A stretch of DNA of 64,000 nucleotides from Lentimicrobiaceae bacterium (GTDB lineage: Bacteria; Bacteroidota; Bacteroidia; Bacteroidales; F082): assembly GCA_002708315.1 (NCBI GenBank), contig PANC01000029.1, positions 22,596-86,595 on the forward strand, in the 5' to 3' direction. This document shows, piece by piece, positions 48,134 through 58,056 of this stretch. Each line of letters begins with the position of its first letter. Within the stretch, counting starts at the first letter, position 1. The notes under the pieces were generated by a model. That model saw only the letters and a program-made list of their open reading frames with translations, was not told where the DNA came from and did no database searches. The translations under genes were made by a program, and so were the position numbers.

Positions 48134-48928
48134 ATGCAATTTTCGAAATTTCAAGGCAATGGTAACGATTTCATAATCATAGATAATATTGATGGCAGAC
48201 TTAATTTGACAAGTAAGGAGGTGCAATTCCTATGCGATAGAAGGTATGGGATTGGTGCGGATGGACTAATATTATTAAATTATTTTGAGTCAAGTGATTT
48301 TGAGATGGTTTATTATAATTCGGATGGTAACATTGGTAGTATGTGTGGTAATGGAGGAAGATGTATAGCCGCTTTTACTCACATGAATAATATTGCTGGC
48401 GAAAACCAATCATTTATTGCATTTGATGGATGTCATGAAGCTATTATTTTAGGGAAGAATAATACTAATATGGAATGGGATATAAAGCTTAAATTATCAA
48501 AAGTAACAGGAGTAGAAGAAAATTATGGTAATTATTTAATTAATACAGGATCTCCACACTATGTAAAGTTTGTGAAAGATATATCTGATATCGATGTAGA
48601 AGAAGAAGGTAGAAAAATACGTTATAATAATATGTTTTCACCCGACGGTACAAATGTCAACTTTGTAGAATTGGGTAGTGATAATATATTTGTTCGTACA
48701 TATGAGAGAGGTGTTGAAAAAGAAACTCTATCCTGTGGAACAGGTGTTACTGCATCTGCCATTGCCAGCTTTTTAGTTCATGGAATTTCAGACACAAGTG
48801 TTAATACAAAAGGTGGGGATTTTAATGTAAGTTTCATCCATAGTAAAGAGGGTGGGAAAGATGTTTTTGATGAGATATGGCTTAGAGGACCTGTCAAATT
48901 TGTATTTAGCGGAGATATTAAAATTTAA
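48134..48928 (+). CDS. dapF: Diaminopimelate epimerase
   Basis: Converts LL- to meso-diaminopimelate for peptidoglycan and lysine synthesis. The two catalytic cysteines are in MCGNGGRCIAAF and ETLSCGTGVTASA, and the N-terminal KFQGNGNDFIIID is standard. At 264 residues it is full length. It is five bases upstream of the ygiQ-like gene, so the two form an operon, with no obvious functional link. Confidence 0.98.
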   Translation: MQFSKFQGNGNDFIIIDNIDGRLNLTSKEVQFLCDRRYGIGADGLILLNYFESSDFEMVYYNSDGNIGSMCGNGGRCIAAFTHMNNIAGENQSFIAFDGCHEAIILGKNNTNMEWDIKLKLSKVTGVEENYGNYLINTGSPHYVKFVKDISDIDVEEEGRKIRYNNMFSPDGTNVNFVELGSDNIFVRTYERGVEKETLSCGTGVTASAIASFLVHGISDTSVNTKGGDFNVSFIHSKEGGKDVFDEIWLRGPVKFVFSGDIKI

Positions 48929-48933
48929 GAAAT

Positions 48934-50772
48934 ATGGATAAGCTATCAAAAGATAGTTGGCTACCAACTACAGCTAAGGAAGTTAAAGAGAGGGGATGGG
49001 AATATTTAGATGTAATTCTATTTTCAGGTGATGCCTACATTGATCATCCATCATTTGGAGTGCCTGTAATTGCAAGGGTACTTGAGAATCTTGGTCTTAG
49101 GGTGGCAATTGTTCCTCAACCAAATTGGAGAGATGATTTGCGCGATTTTAAGAAATTGGGTGAGCCTAGATTATTTTTTGGTGTTTCAGCTGGTGTTATG
49201 GACTCAATGGTAAACCACTATACAGCAAATCGCAGACTAAGATCAAACGATGCATACACACCTGGCAATAAGTCGGGATTCAGACCAGATTATCCCACAA
49301 TAGTTTACACAGGAATATTAAAGAAACTTTATCCCGAAGTACCAGTAATCATTGGAGGTGTTGAAGGCTCTCTAAGAAGATTTACTCATTATGATTACTG
49401 GAATGATGAACTCAAGAAGAGTATGCTGTGTATGTCGGGAGCCGATATGTTAGTATATGGAATGGGCGAAAAACCTATTGGACAAGTGGTTAAATTATTG
49501 AAAAGGGGAGTACCATTTGAGAAATTAAACACAATACCACAAACAGGCTATATTGTTAACTCAAAGGAGGAGATTCCTGAAAATAAAAATTGGCATACGG
49601 AGTACCTCGCTTCACATGAGGAATGCCTAAAAGATAAAATAGCGTTTGCTAGAAATTTTAAAATGATTGAAATTGAGTCAAATCGAATTAATCAAAATAG
49701 ATTAATACAGAGGGTTGATGACAAGTACCTAATAATGAATCCTGCGTATCCATATTTGGAAGAAAAGGAAATGGATGCTATTTATGATTTGCCCTATACA
49801 AGAATGCCTCATTATAAGTATAACAATAAAGGTAGTATTCCTGCTTATGAAATGATTAAACATTCTGTTAATGTGCATAGAGGTTGTTTTGGAGGGTGTA
49901 GTTTCTGCACAATATCAGCTCATCAAGGAAAGTTTGTAAGTTCAAGGTCAAAGAAGTCTATTTTAGAGGAGGTTAAAAAAGTTAGTAAGCTCCCTGATTT
50001 TAAGGGGTATTTGACAGACCTGGGAGGGCCATCTGCAAATATGTATAAGATGAAAGGTATAGACCTATCCATGTGTGAGAGGTGCAAAAGACCATCTTGT
50101 ATATTTCCAAATATTTGTAGTAACTTAAACACATCCCATCAACCGTTACATGATATATATGAAAGTGTTGAGCAACTCCCAGAAATAAAAAAGTTAACAA
50201 TAGGAAGTGGAGTTAGGTATGATATGCTTAGCAAGGAAAGAAATAAAAATGGAGGTGAGGACATAGATAGATATTTAAAAAGGCTTGTAACTAAACATGT
50301 TAGTGGCAGGTTGAAGATTGCCCCAGAGCATACCTCTGATGATGTTTTAAAAATAATGCGCAAACCCTCCTTTGAATTATACGACTCCTTTAAGAAGAAG
50401 TTTAATAAAATATCAGAGCAGGCTGGATTAAATCAGCAAATAGTGCCATATTTTATTTCCAGTCATCCAGGAAGTAAAGAAGAAGACATGGCAAAGCTTG
50501 CTTCAGATACTAAGGCTGCCGGTCTTAAGTTAGAGCAAGTACAGGGGTTTACCCCAACGCCCATGACCAATGCAACAGTTATGTATTACTCTGGAGTAAA
50601 TCCATATAACTTAAAGCCAATATACTCAGCAAAAAGTAAGCAAGAAAAAGAGCGTCAACACATGTTTTTCTTTTGGTACAAACCTGAATTTAGAAATAAA
50701 ATAAAGACTGTACTAAATAAACTGGGCCGTCAGGACATATTAAATAACCTAATGAGCGCAAGTAAGCTTTAG
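48934..50772 (+). CDS. YgiQ family radical SAM protein
   Basis: Cytosolic radical SAM enzyme with an N-terminal B12-binding-like domain (VILFSGDAYIDHPSFG, VAIVPQPNW) and the [4Fe-4S] motif CFGGCSFC near residue 317. The central part has further Cys residues (CERCKRPSCIFPNIC), a typical YgiQ feature, and the C-terminal region is basic. The reaction of this family is not known. At 612 residues the length is normal. Cotranscribed with dapF, whose stop is five bases before this ATG. Confidence 0.95.
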   Translation: MDKLSKDSWLPTTAKEVKERGWEYLDVILFSGDAYIDHPSFGVPVIARVLENLGLRVAIVPQPNWRDDLRDFKKLGEPRLFFGVSAGVMDSMVNHYTANRRLRSNDAYTPGNKSGFRPDYPTIVYTGILKKLYPEVPVIIGGVEGSLRRFTHYDYWNDELKKSMLCMSGADMLVYGMGEKPIGQVVKLLKRGVPFEKLNTIPQTGYIVNSKEEIPENKNWHTEYLASHEECLKDKIAFARNFKMIEIESNRINQNRLIQRVDDKYLIMNPAYPYLEEKEMDAIYDLPYTRMPHYKYNNKGSIPAYEMIKHSVNVHRGCFGGCSFCTISAHQGKFVSSRSKKSILEEVKKVSKLPDFKGYLTDLGGPSANMYKMKGIDLSMCERCKRPSCIFPNICSNLNTSHQPLHDIYESVEQLPEIKKLTIGSGVRYDMLSKERNKNGGEDIDRYLKRLVTKHVSGRLKIAPEHTSDDVLKIMRKPSFELYDSFKKKFNKISEQAGLNQQIVPYFISSHPGSKEEDMAKLASDTKAAGLKLEQVQGFTPTPMTNATVMYYSGVNPYNLKPIYSAKSKQEKERQHMFFFWYKPEFRNKIKTVLNKLGRQDILNNLMSASKL

Positions 50773-50814
50773 GATATAATAAAACAAACGTGTATTATAG
50801 CAAACTAGTTGTGA

Positions 50815-51411
50815 TTATTTTCCAGTTGCTGCCTTAACAGGATACTTTGCCATAATTGCAGCTACGGCTTTGGGAATAGACTTTTCTCTATTTGTTGGGT
50901 TAGAGTCTACAGTTCCTTTTCCAACACCTTCCCAAATAAGTTTTTTCTGAGAAGAATCGAAAACATCACAAACTAAAGTCCCAACTGTGTAGTTATAATT
51001 GCTTATGGTTGTTACTGATGTTCCCATCATTGGTGCGCCCCAGCCCCAGCCAGGACCATAGCCATAATATCCACCATAACCCCAACCTGCATAGCCTCCC
51101 ATGTTGGTTGTGTTTGCAACTTGCTCAGTTTTTTCTTGAGTAACAATAAACAGTGCCACCACTAGTTCACCATCTTCTTTAACAAGAGTAAGTCCGCGCT
51201 TGGCAAACTCGTCTTTGAATGCGCTCTCAATTCTAGCTTTATCAAATGGGTTTAATATTTTATCACTATCCTTTGCCCATCCATGGTAAGAATAAGTTGT
51301 AAATTTTGAAAAATCTATGGACTTATCATAGTCAGAAGTTACTTCAATACTTGAGCATGAACCCAATAAAAATATTATCGAAAGAAAAAAACCTTGTGTT
51401 AATTTAGACAT
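50815..51411 (-). CDS. DUF4136 lipoprotein
   Basis: Lipoprotein of 198 residues with lipobox LLGSC. The early part (YDKSIDFSKFTTYSYHGW) and the end (VCDVFDSSQKKLIWEGVGKG, then IPKAVAAIMAKYP) match the DUF4136 pattern. Between them is a Gly/Tyr/Trp-rich loop (GGYAGWGYGGYYGYGPGWGWG) common in the family and of unknown role. No enzymatic function is known. It is convergent with the ygiQ-like gene and divergent from the mnmD-like gene, with promoter boxes for both in the short shared region. Confidence 0.9.
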   Translation of the reverse strand: MSKLTQGFFLSIIFLLGSCSSIEVTSDYDKSIDFSKFTTYSYHGWAKDSDKILNPFDKARIESAFKDEFAKRGLTLVKEDGELVVALFIVTQEKTEQVANTTNMGGYAGWGYGGYYGYGPGWGWGAPMMGTSVTTISNYNYTVGTLVCDVFDSSQKKLIWEGVGKGTVDSNPTNREKSIPKAVAAIMAKYPVKAATGK

Positions 51412-51444
51412 ATTGTTAATTTTAAAAGTTAAATATAATTACCA

Positions 51445-51452
51445 CAAATATA
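51445..51452 (-). promoter_or_regulatory. TAnnTTTG -7 box of the DUF4136 gene
   Basis: TATATTTG on the minus strand, 33 bases before the ATG at 51411, interleaved with the divergent mnmD-like promoter box. Confidence 0.5.
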
Positions 51453-51474
51453 ACAATTACAAGATATCTATTTG

Positions 51475-51482
51475 TAACTTTG
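51475..51482 (+). promoter_or_regulatory. TAnnTTTG -7 box of the mnmD-like gene
   Basis: TAACTTTG ends five bases before the ATG at 51488. It lies inside the frame of the ORF track's upstream extension, which supports the later start. Confidence 0.5.
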
Positions 51483-51487
51483 ATTTA

Positions 51488-52156
51488 ATGAAAACTAATC
51501 GCATTAAACTAACAAAAGATGGATCGCACACTCTATATAACTGCGATATAGATGAGCATTACCATTCGTCATATGGTGCGGTGCAAGAATCTGAGCATAT
51601 TTTTATATCTGCTGGTTTAGGTGAGATAGTAGAAAAAGGATTATCGACGGTTAATATATTGGAAATAGGAACTGGAACAGGATTAAATGTGTTGCTTACT
51701 CTTTTAAGATATTCCAATAGTGGCTTACATATAAACTATGACGGTGTTGAATTAAGCCCTCCGGAAATAGATGAGATTTCCCAATTGAATTATCCTGATT
51801 TATTGGGTGTTGATGAAGATTTGTTTTTACGTATTCATAAGACCAAAGATGAAAGGTTCGAATTAGCACATGACTTTATCTTTTCAAATAGCATAGAAAG
51901 TATTCATGAAATATCACTAAATGACAAATATTACCATGTGATCTATTTTGATGCTTTTTCTCCAGAAACACAGCCTGATATCTGGGAAATAAATGTTTTC
52001 AAAAAACTATATAATAGTCTTAATACGGGTGGGATATTAACAACATATTCTTGTAAAGGGCAGGTAAAGAGAGTTTTAATGCAGTCAGGTTTTCGCATTG
52101 AGAAATTGCCAGGGCCACCCGGAAAGAGAGAGTTTTTAAGAGCCTTTAGAGACTGA
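51488..52156 (+). CDS. mnmD: tRNA 5-methylaminomethyl-2-thiouridine methyltransferase MnmD-like
   Basis: SAM-dependent enzyme that carries out the last step of mnm5s2U34 formation in tRNA. It matches the methyltransferase half of E. coli MnmC: an N-terminal TLYNCDIDEHYHSSYGAVQESEHIF, the SAM motif EIGTGTGLNVLLTLL, YFDAFSPETQPDIWE, and the terminal YSCKGQVKRVLMQSGF with GPPGKREFLRA. The oxidase half of MnmC is absent, as in many stand-alone MnmD proteins. The track start (51413) adds 25 residues that overlap the divergent promoter region; the ATG at 51488 gives 222 residues. Its 3' end overlaps the convergent SpoU gene by 21 bases. Confidence 0.88.
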   Translation: MKTNRIKLTKDGSHTLYNCDIDEHYHSSYGAVQESEHIFISAGLGEIVEKGLSTVNILEIGTGTGLNVLLTLLRYSNSGLHINYDGVELSPPEIDEISQLNYPDLLGVDEDLFLRIHKTKDERFELAHDFIFSNSIESIHEISLNDKYYHVIYFDAFSPETQPDIWEINVFKKLYNSLNTGGILTTYSCKGQVKRVLMQSGFRIEKLPGPPGKREFLRAFRD

Positions 52157-52669
52157 TGTCTTTTGATTAAACCAACTGAACAGGCCAATTGATAATGCGT
52201 GTGTTACATTAAGAGAGCTTATATTTCCAGGCACGGGAATGTATATAGCTTCATCAGTAATTTCTAATGTGGAATTACTTATACCTGTCACCTCATTACC
52301 TATTACAAAAGCTGTTTTCTTGGGGAAGGTAAAATCAAAGATGTTCTTGGAATATTGGGTAGTTTCCAGTGCTACTACTTTATAATCCTTTGGCAGATAA
52401 TTTTGAATATCATCGGTTTTTATTACCTTCCAATCTATTTTATCGAAGGCACCTGAAGATGTTCGTTTTATTTTAGATTCTTTAAAAGATATTTCATTAT
52501 CGTAAGCGAATAAAGTTAGCACGGCTCCAACATTAGCAGCCAACCTCATTATCATACCAATATTCTCAGGAGTTCTGATATTTTCTGCTATTATTATAAC
52601 TGGATGGATATTCTCCAGTGATTTAGCTATTTCCTTATTCCTGAATAGTTCTACGGATGAATGTGTCAT
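52136..52669 (-). CDS. SpoU/TrmH family RNA 2'-O-methyltransferase
   Basis: SPOUT-fold methyltransferase acting on the ribose of a tRNA or rRNA nucleotide. The three motifs are present: IIAENIRTPENIGMIMRLA, AFVIGNEVTGIS, and PVPGNISSLNVTHALSI, which forms the knot. The track start (52708) would place codons within a hairpin terminator; the ATG at 52669 (MTHSSVELFRN) gives 177 residues and a normal family length. It is downstream of the T9SS protein gene but separated by that terminator. Confidence 0.9.
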   Translation of the reverse strand: MTHSSVELFRNKEIAKSLENIHPVIIIAENIRTPENIGMIMRLAANVGAVLTLFAYDNEISFKESKIKRTSSGAFDKIDWKVIKTDDIQNYLPKDYKVVALETTQYSKNIFDFTFPKKTAFVIGNEVTGISNSTLEITDEAIYIPVPGNISSLNVTHALSIGLFSWFNQKTSVSKGS

Positions 52670-52680
52670 AAGATTAAAAT

Positions 52681-52717
52681 AAAAAAAGCCTCGCATGAGA
52701 ACATGCAAGGCTTTTAT
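52681..52717 (-). terminator. Rho-independent terminator of the T9SS protein gene
   Basis: AAAGCCT-GCATG pairs with CATGC-AGGCTTT around an AGAA loop with one mismatch, and a run of seven T follows on the minus strand. It lies 15 bases after the stop of the T9SS protein gene. Confidence 0.8.
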
Positions 52718-52731
52718 ATATCTAAAACAAT

Positions 52732-55167
52732 TTATTGAATTAGTACTTTCTGAGTTGTTGTTCCATTTTCTGTATCAATAGTAATGAAATAAACACCTCG
52801 TTCAAAATTGCTTATATCAATGCTATTTGCGCTAGTGTTATTATAAACAACTTGGCCAATTGTATTAACAAGAGTAACGTTTTTTACATCGCCATTTGAA
52901 TTAATACTAAGCATTGTACTTGCAGGGTTTGGATAAACTGCAACGAATTCATTTTCGCCATTTTCGCCAACTCCAACAATTACACCTAGTGTAACTGAGA
53001 CTGCAACCTCTTCATTTGTAGGATCATTATTTCTAACAAGTAATTTACCTGAATAAGTGTTTGAAACAAGTCCACCAGCATCGATAGTTACATCAACATT
53101 AACAGACTCATCCTGCATTAATAAACCACTTGTAGGATCTGCTGATAACCACTGAGTAATTGGATCACCAGTAAGGTTTGCACGAATATTCCAGTTAAAG
53201 TCCAATTCAGGATTGTCTGATAAATGACTCCAACCTGGTCCTGATGCAAGCCAGTCACCATTCGGATCAGCAGGACCTGCATCACATCCAGGGGTAAAGC
53301 TACCCGCTGTTGATGATACCCAGTATCCTACCCATAGGTCTTGTCCATCAACATAAACAGGGTCATCAAGGTAGATGTAATTCCAAGCCGCTGGTTCAGC
53401 AAAAAATTCTTGTTCCATGAGTAAGTCTCCTGGTCCTGGAGTATTAAATGAACCCATGCCATAAACTTGAGCAAAGTATTGTATACCAGGATCATTTATA
53501 TAAACATGAATCTCATTTATTTCCATACCTATATAAGGTGCCAACATATCTGATGGAAACATTGCTGCAAGTCTCCATTCATAGTCTCCACCTGTTGAAC
53601 CTATTGCACTCGAATTATCCCCATCATAATTTAACACTTGATCACGTGTTGAATTTGTATTATTGTTTGGGGTATATTTAGGGGCCTTAGTGATATCCTG
53701 ATTAAGTACTTTTGGAGTATTGGCACCTGCTGGCGCATGCTGAAGTGCTTTACCGCTGAAAGGATAAACAGTTACAATATCATACTCTAAATCCTCTTGC
53801 CCAGTATTTGATATGGTAACCATCTCTGTAATAGACTGGCCTTCTTCCAAAGTAAGGAACATTGAAGTTGGGTCTACATCTATTATTGGGTTACTTATAC
53901 CCGCGTCGATAACTATGTATTCAATGTTATCAAAATAATAATCTGGGGTCTCACCAGTAGGTGCTCCAGCATAAATGTTAACACCACCAAGTTGCAGTGT
54001 TCCTGCATCTCCTTGAGCTTGCAAACTAAATTGCCATTCAGCAATCATTGCACCATTGATATAACAAGCTGCTAAGTCTTCGTCCAAATCAAATTCAAAA
54101 GAAATTGGAAACCATTCATCATGGGGAAATGTAAATGGAATTTCTGCGGGGTCGCCGGCATACATGTAACCATTTTCATCACCAGTTGCTGAGCCAAAAT
54201 AAACTTCACATGCCCACTCTATTCCTGGTGCTTCAAAATGTTGAATGTTGATATAACCACCAAATGTTGAAGGAATGTAGTAAGCTACATTTACCATATA
54301 AGCTCCGGATGTTTTGTCACCGAGTTTAAGCACAAGGTCAGTTGTTCCATCAATATGCACTGAATTATCTGGGCTCAATGATTGTGCATCAGAAACCAAT
54401 GCATCTTCAGCAGTACCAGGGCTACTTGACCAAGTATCCCAAAATCCAGTTACATCATTTTCAACAAGATATTCTCCTACTGCCCATGACTCAAAGTCAT
54501 CTTGATAAATATATTCGTATCCTGCCTGGATTGAAACACCGTCAAGGCCAGCTAGGTCTCCGTCGTTACCTACATATTGCCATGCAACTTCAAAATCAGA
54601 GCTTGAGTATTCTGAAATATCCACAGAAACAAAATTCCATGCCCAGTCTGCAGCAGGGTCAATTACGTCAATAGCATTCCAAAGTTCTTCAGAAGTATTC
54701 CATCCATCGGTAGAAATATGACAGATTAGAGTTGCACCTGTAAGCCATGCTCCACTTACACCTGCATAAAAATTAAGTGTTAGTGGCTCCTCATTTGGAG
54801 CTGTTATAACAGGAGTTTTTAACCATTCATCCTGATCTGCTGCTACCCATTCTACTAATGCTGAAAATAAACTGTTAGGATCAATTGTATTGAAGTTATT
54901 ATTAACCTCATTCCCTTGTTCCCAAGTATAATCTGCGTTCAGAATATCTTGTGACCAACCTGTTGGAGGGAAATCTCCCTCAATGTCAAAACCCTCTTCT
55001 AAAAAGACTGTTCTTGATGCCGTTTCGGTTGGCAAATTATAAATAGGTGTTGAGGATTTTAACCCTAATGTTTGTGCTTTTGTCATAAAAGTATTTTGAG
55101 CAAATGACGATGTCACAGCAAATACCATTATAGCAAGTAATGTAATAATTGAAGTAAATTTTTTCAT
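52732..55167 (-). CDS. T9SS-secreted choice-of-anchor J domain protein
   Basis: Large exported protein of 811 residues. A signal peptide (ending SSFAQ) precedes a choice-of-anchor J/cleaved-adhesin-type jelly roll (FLEEGFDIEGDFPPTGWSQD to about residue 215). A second beta-sandwich with DDFESWAVG, a segment with IDVDPTSMFLTLEEGQS like those of Ig-like or choice-of-anchor D linkers, and a further lectin-like region follow. The end is a type A T9SS sorting domain (VAVYPNPASTMLSIN to TTQKVLIQ). Surface attachment or adhesion is likely by family. It is monocistronic with a clear promoter and terminator, suggesting strong, independent expression. Confidence 0.88.
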   Translation of the reverse strand: MKKFTSIITLLAIMVFAVTSSFAQNTFMTKAQTLGLKSSTPIYNLPTETASRTVFLEEGFDIEGDFPPTGWSQDILNADYTWEQGNEVNNNFNTIDPNSLFSALVEWVAADQDEWLKTPVITAPNEEPLTLNFYAGVSGAWLTGATLICHISTDGWNTSEELWNAIDVIDPAADWAWNFVSVDISEYSSSDFEVAWQYVGNDGDLAGLDGVSIQAGYEYIYQDDFESWAVGEYLVENDVTGFWDTWSSSPGTAEDALVSDAQSLSPDNSVHIDGTTDLVLKLGDKTSGAYMVNVAYYIPSTFGGYINIQHFEAPGIEWACEVYFGSATGDENGYMYAGDPAEIPFTFPHDEWFPISFEFDLDEDLAACYINGAMIAEWQFSLQAQGDAGTLQLGGVNIYAGAPTGETPDYYFDNIEYIVIDAGISNPIIDVDPTSMFLTLEEGQSITEMVTISNTGQEDLEYDIVTVYPFSGKALQHAPAGANTPKVLNQDITKAPKYTPNNNTNSTRDQVLNYDGDNSSAIGSTGGDYEWRLAAMFPSDMLAPYIGMEINEIHVYINDPGIQYFAQVYGMGSFNTPGPGDLLMEQEFFAEPAAWNYIYLDDPVYVDGQDLWVGYWVSSTAGSFTPGCDAGPADPNGDWLASGPGWSHLSDNPELDFNWNIRANLTGDPITQWLSADPTSGLLMQDESVNVDVTIDAGGLVSNTYSGKLLVRNNDPTNEEVAVSVTLGVIVGVGENGENEFVAVYPNPASTMLSINSNGDVKNVTLVNTIGQVVYNNTSANSIDISNFERGVYFITIDTENGTTTQKVLIQ

Positions 55168-55207
55168 AATAAATAAAAATTAGTGAATATGATCATTGTT
55201 GTGTCCA

Positions 55208-55237
55208 CAAAGTTAATTAATTATATTTTTAATCCAA
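55208..55237 (-). promoter_or_regulatory. Bacteroidota-type promoter of the T9SS protein gene
   Basis: TTG, 19 bases, then TAACTTTG on the minus strand, about 40 bases before the ATG at 55167. Both elements match at ideal spacing. Confidence 0.7.
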
Positions 55238-55348
55238 GCAATACAAAACGATTTTTAATTTTCAATATTTTATGATCGCTATAATAGTTATGTTAATCAT
55301 AGCATGTGTTTAAATCTATCCAATTTTCATTTATGAACGAAATCCTAA

Positions 55349-56254
55349 TTATTGTAAAACCAAATAGTGTATTTGTTTGCTAAATGCTGAGTCGTTAACA
55401 ATGCTACTTATTTGGCTATGGTTGTTGAATTTACCAATTCTATCACGCTCGTTTATTATTGACTTAGTAGTAGTGTAATCAAAATATGGGTGCCTCAACA
55501 AATCCTTAAATGATACTGTATTAACATTCAATTTATTTATCAATGAGCTGTCAATCGTAATAAAATCTTGAATTTTAAAATAAATTGAATCGCTTAACCC
55601 ATAAACTTCTGAAAGTTGATATTTTATATAGAAACCTCCTAATAGATTTCTGAATTTCACTAATCTTTGTGCTAAATATTTTTTTAGCCCCAAATTTTTT
55701 ATCAGCTCAGATTCGTTTGCTGAATTTATTTCAGTTATAATAAGTTTATTTTTTACCTTGGTATTTCTTGCTTTTATACGTTTTTTAATAAATATGAAGG
55801 GTTCTAGTTGCATATATTCCTCAGCTTTTAGGGTATATATTTTTTTTAAATCATTTTTTGTTAAAAATTTACCACCCTTTGCTTCATAATTTTTAATGTT
55901 TTTGATTTGATAGTCCTTCAGCCCTAATTCTTTCCACTTATCAAAAGGTAAATCATTTGGGTCAAATGGGAAAGGTGTTAATACGTATTTTTCTTTGATT
56001 GTATTATCCGCAAGAAGATTCGTATCTAGCTTAATTATGGAATCTGCATTTCTAGATTGCTCTTCAATGAATGAGAGCAATTCATTTTTGTTTTGGGCAA
56101 ATTTTGGGTCAATCTTTGGCTTAAATATGTAAGGGACAATTACATTAAAACTATTAATTATCAATATTATGACAATCAAAATGATAATCCCTCTTTGTTC
56201 ACTTTTTTTTAAGCTAAGAAATGACCTGAGCCACTTTTTTAGCTGAACTTTCAT
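55349..56254 (-). CDS. ComEA-like helix-hairpin-helix membrane-anchored protein
   Basis: Protein of 301 residues with one N-terminal membrane helix (GIIILIVIILIINSFNVIVPYIF) and at least three helix-hairpin-helix motifs in the outer part: near WKELGLKDYQIKNIKNYEAKGG, INSANESELIKNLGLKKYLAQRLVKFRN and LNVNTVSFKDLLRHPYFDY. HhH motifs of this kind bind DNA non-specifically, and ComEA carries them in natural transformation; a role in DNA uptake here is unproven. Its ATG overlaps the stop of the symporter gene by one base (TAATG), implying coupled translation, which is not explained by function. Confidence 0.85.
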   Translation of the reverse strand: MKVQLKKWLRSFLSLKKSEQRGIIILIVIILIINSFNVIVPYIFKPKIDPKFAQNKNELLSFIEEQSRNADSIIKLDTNLLADNTIKEKYVLTPFPFDPNDLPFDKWKELGLKDYQIKNIKNYEAKGGKFLTKNDLKKIYTLKAEEYMQLEPFIFIKKRIKARNTKVKNKLIITEINSANESELIKNLGLKKYLAQRLVKFRNLLGGFYIKYQLSEVYGLSDSIYFKIQDFITIDSSLINKLNVNTVSFKDLLRHPYFDYTTTKSIINERDRIGKFNNHSQISSIVNDSAFSKQIHYLVLQ

Positions 56255-57918
56255 TATTTATATCTCTTAATCTCTCCTGCTTTTAGCTGTCGCCAATAAT
56301 CATTAAGGTCGGTTAATATTTCAGGAGAAAGAATTAGCAGCCCAATAATATTTGGGAACGCCATTGCCAGAATCATCATATCTGAAAAGGCAATTACAGA
56401 TCCCAAATTAGAACTTGAACCAACAACTATAAAGAACAAAAATATAACAAAATATGTATACTTCCCAATATCTCTATTTCCAAAAACCTTTTCAAAAAAG
56501 TTACCCAATAAATAATCAAAACCTTTTAAACCGTAATAAGACCAGGATATCATAGTAGAAAATGCGAATAGAAAGATCGCAACCATTAAAACATATGGAA
56601 ACCATGAAAATACCTTTGCAAATGCCATGGAAGTTAATTGAGTTCCCTCATGACCCATTGGGTTTTCATATGTTCCAGTATAAATTAGAACTAATGCAGT
56701 CATCGTGCAGATTACAACTGTGTCAATAAATGGTTCTAGAAGCGACACAAAACCTTCTGTTATTGGTTTATTTGTTTTAACAGCAGAATGTGCAATTGCA
56801 GCAGAGCCAACCCCTGCTTCATTTGAGAAAGCTGCTCTCTGAAAACCAACAATAAGCACACCTATTAAACCACCTTTCATTGCATTGTCACCAAAAGCAC
56901 CATCAATTATAAGGCGTAATGCATTTCCAGTATTTTCAATGTTCATTATTATAATTACCAATGCTGTGGCTACATATATAATTGCCATGAATGGCACAAT
57001 TTTATCAGTTACACGGGCTATACTTTTTATACCTCCAATAATTACTAACCCAACTAGAATAGCTAGGATAATTCCGAACCACATACCATAATTTCCTATG
57101 CTAGGAACCAAATAAGCGAGTTGGGAGAAGGCTTGGTTAGACTGAAACATATTACCACCACCAAGCGATCCGCCAATAACCAATATTGAGAATATAAATG
57201 AAAGAATCAGTCCAAGCCATTTCATGTTCTTTTTTTTCAGACCATCTCTTAGGTAATACATTGGTCCTCCTGAAACAATACCATTTTTATCAATTATTCT
57301 ATACTTTACTCCAAGAGTGCACTCAATGAATTTAGATGACATTCCCAATAAACCTGCTGCTATCATCCAGAATGTTGCTCCAGGTCCCCCTATTGATATG
57401 GCAATTGCAACACCAGCGATATTGCCAAGCCCTACAGTTGCCGATAGGGCAGTTGTTAATGCCTGAAAATGAGATACCTCTCCTTTATCATCAGGGTTAT
57501 CATACACCCCTCGAACCAACATAATTGCATGTTTGAAACCTCTGAAGCTTATAAACCTAAATAAAATTGTAAATGTAACAGCTCCAAATATTAGCCAAAT
57601 AACAACTAGTGGTATATGACTCTCTTTTTGGTTTCCATTTGGTTCTAGAATAGGGTTTCCATCTTCATCCTTGAGGGCAGAATCATGAAGGCCAAATGTT
57701 TCAAAAGGATCCCAAAAAAGTACAATCTCCAAACCATTTACAATTGGGGTAAAAGCCCTATCTATTTTCTGACTATATGTAATGTCCTCACTACCATACT
57801 GATCTTCTAGAGCCTCGCCTTCCTGAAATACAAATAAAGTATCTGAAGAATTTGTCTGTGCGTTTGAAGATATAATGAGTATTACAAAGGTAATTGTGGT
57901 TAGCAGTCTTTTAATCAT
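56254..57918 (-). CDS. Sodium:alanine symporter family (AGCS) transporter
   Basis: Inner-membrane transporter that moves alanine or glycine with sodium (AgcS/DagA-type). A signal-like N-terminus ([21 protein letters not shown]) and about 80 extracytoplasmic residues precede the canonical core, which starts near residue 115. Signature sequences include [36 protein letters not shown], and [19 protein letters not shown]. Roughly ten helices follow. The extended N-terminus is larger than in most AGCS proteins. The product fits with the peptide-degrading enzymes encoded elsewhere in the window as a route for the released amino acids. Confidence 0.94.
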   Translation of the reverse strand: MIKRLLTTITFVILIISSNAQTNSSDTLFVFQEGEALEDQYGSEDITYSQKIDRAFTPIVNGLEIVLFWDPFETFGLHDSALKDEDGNPILEPNGNQKESHIPLVVIWLIFGAVTFTILFRFISFRGFKHAIMLVRGVYDNPDDKGEVSHFQALTTALSATVGLGNIAGVAIAISIGGPGATFWMIAAGLLGMSSKFIECTLGVKYRIIDKNGIVSGGPMYYLRDGLKKKNMKWLGLILSFIFSILVIGGSLGGGNMFQSNQAFSQLAYLVPSIGNYGMWFGIILAILVGLVIIGGIKSIARVTDKIVPFMAIIYVATALVIIIMNIENTGNALRLIIDGAFGDNAMKGGLIGVLIVGFQRAAFSNEAGVGSAAIAHSAVKTNKPITEGFVSLLEPFIDTVVICTMTALVLIYTGTYENPMGHEGTQLTSMAFAKVFSWFPYVLMVAIFLFAFSTMISWSYYGLKGFDYLLGNFFEKVFGNRDIGKYTYFVIFLFFIVVGSSSNLGSVIAFSDMMILAMAFPNIIGLLILSPEILTDLNDYWRQLKAGEIKRYK

Positions 57919-58056
57919 ATTGCAATTTTATAACGTAATCCCCGAGTAGGTTTTTTATAATAATTGCAAGTATAGTAAAAAAGATATTTTTTTTATGACA
58001 TCTAATACTATTTTTATTAATAGTTTTACAACTAATAATTAAATTTAAACCCAGAC

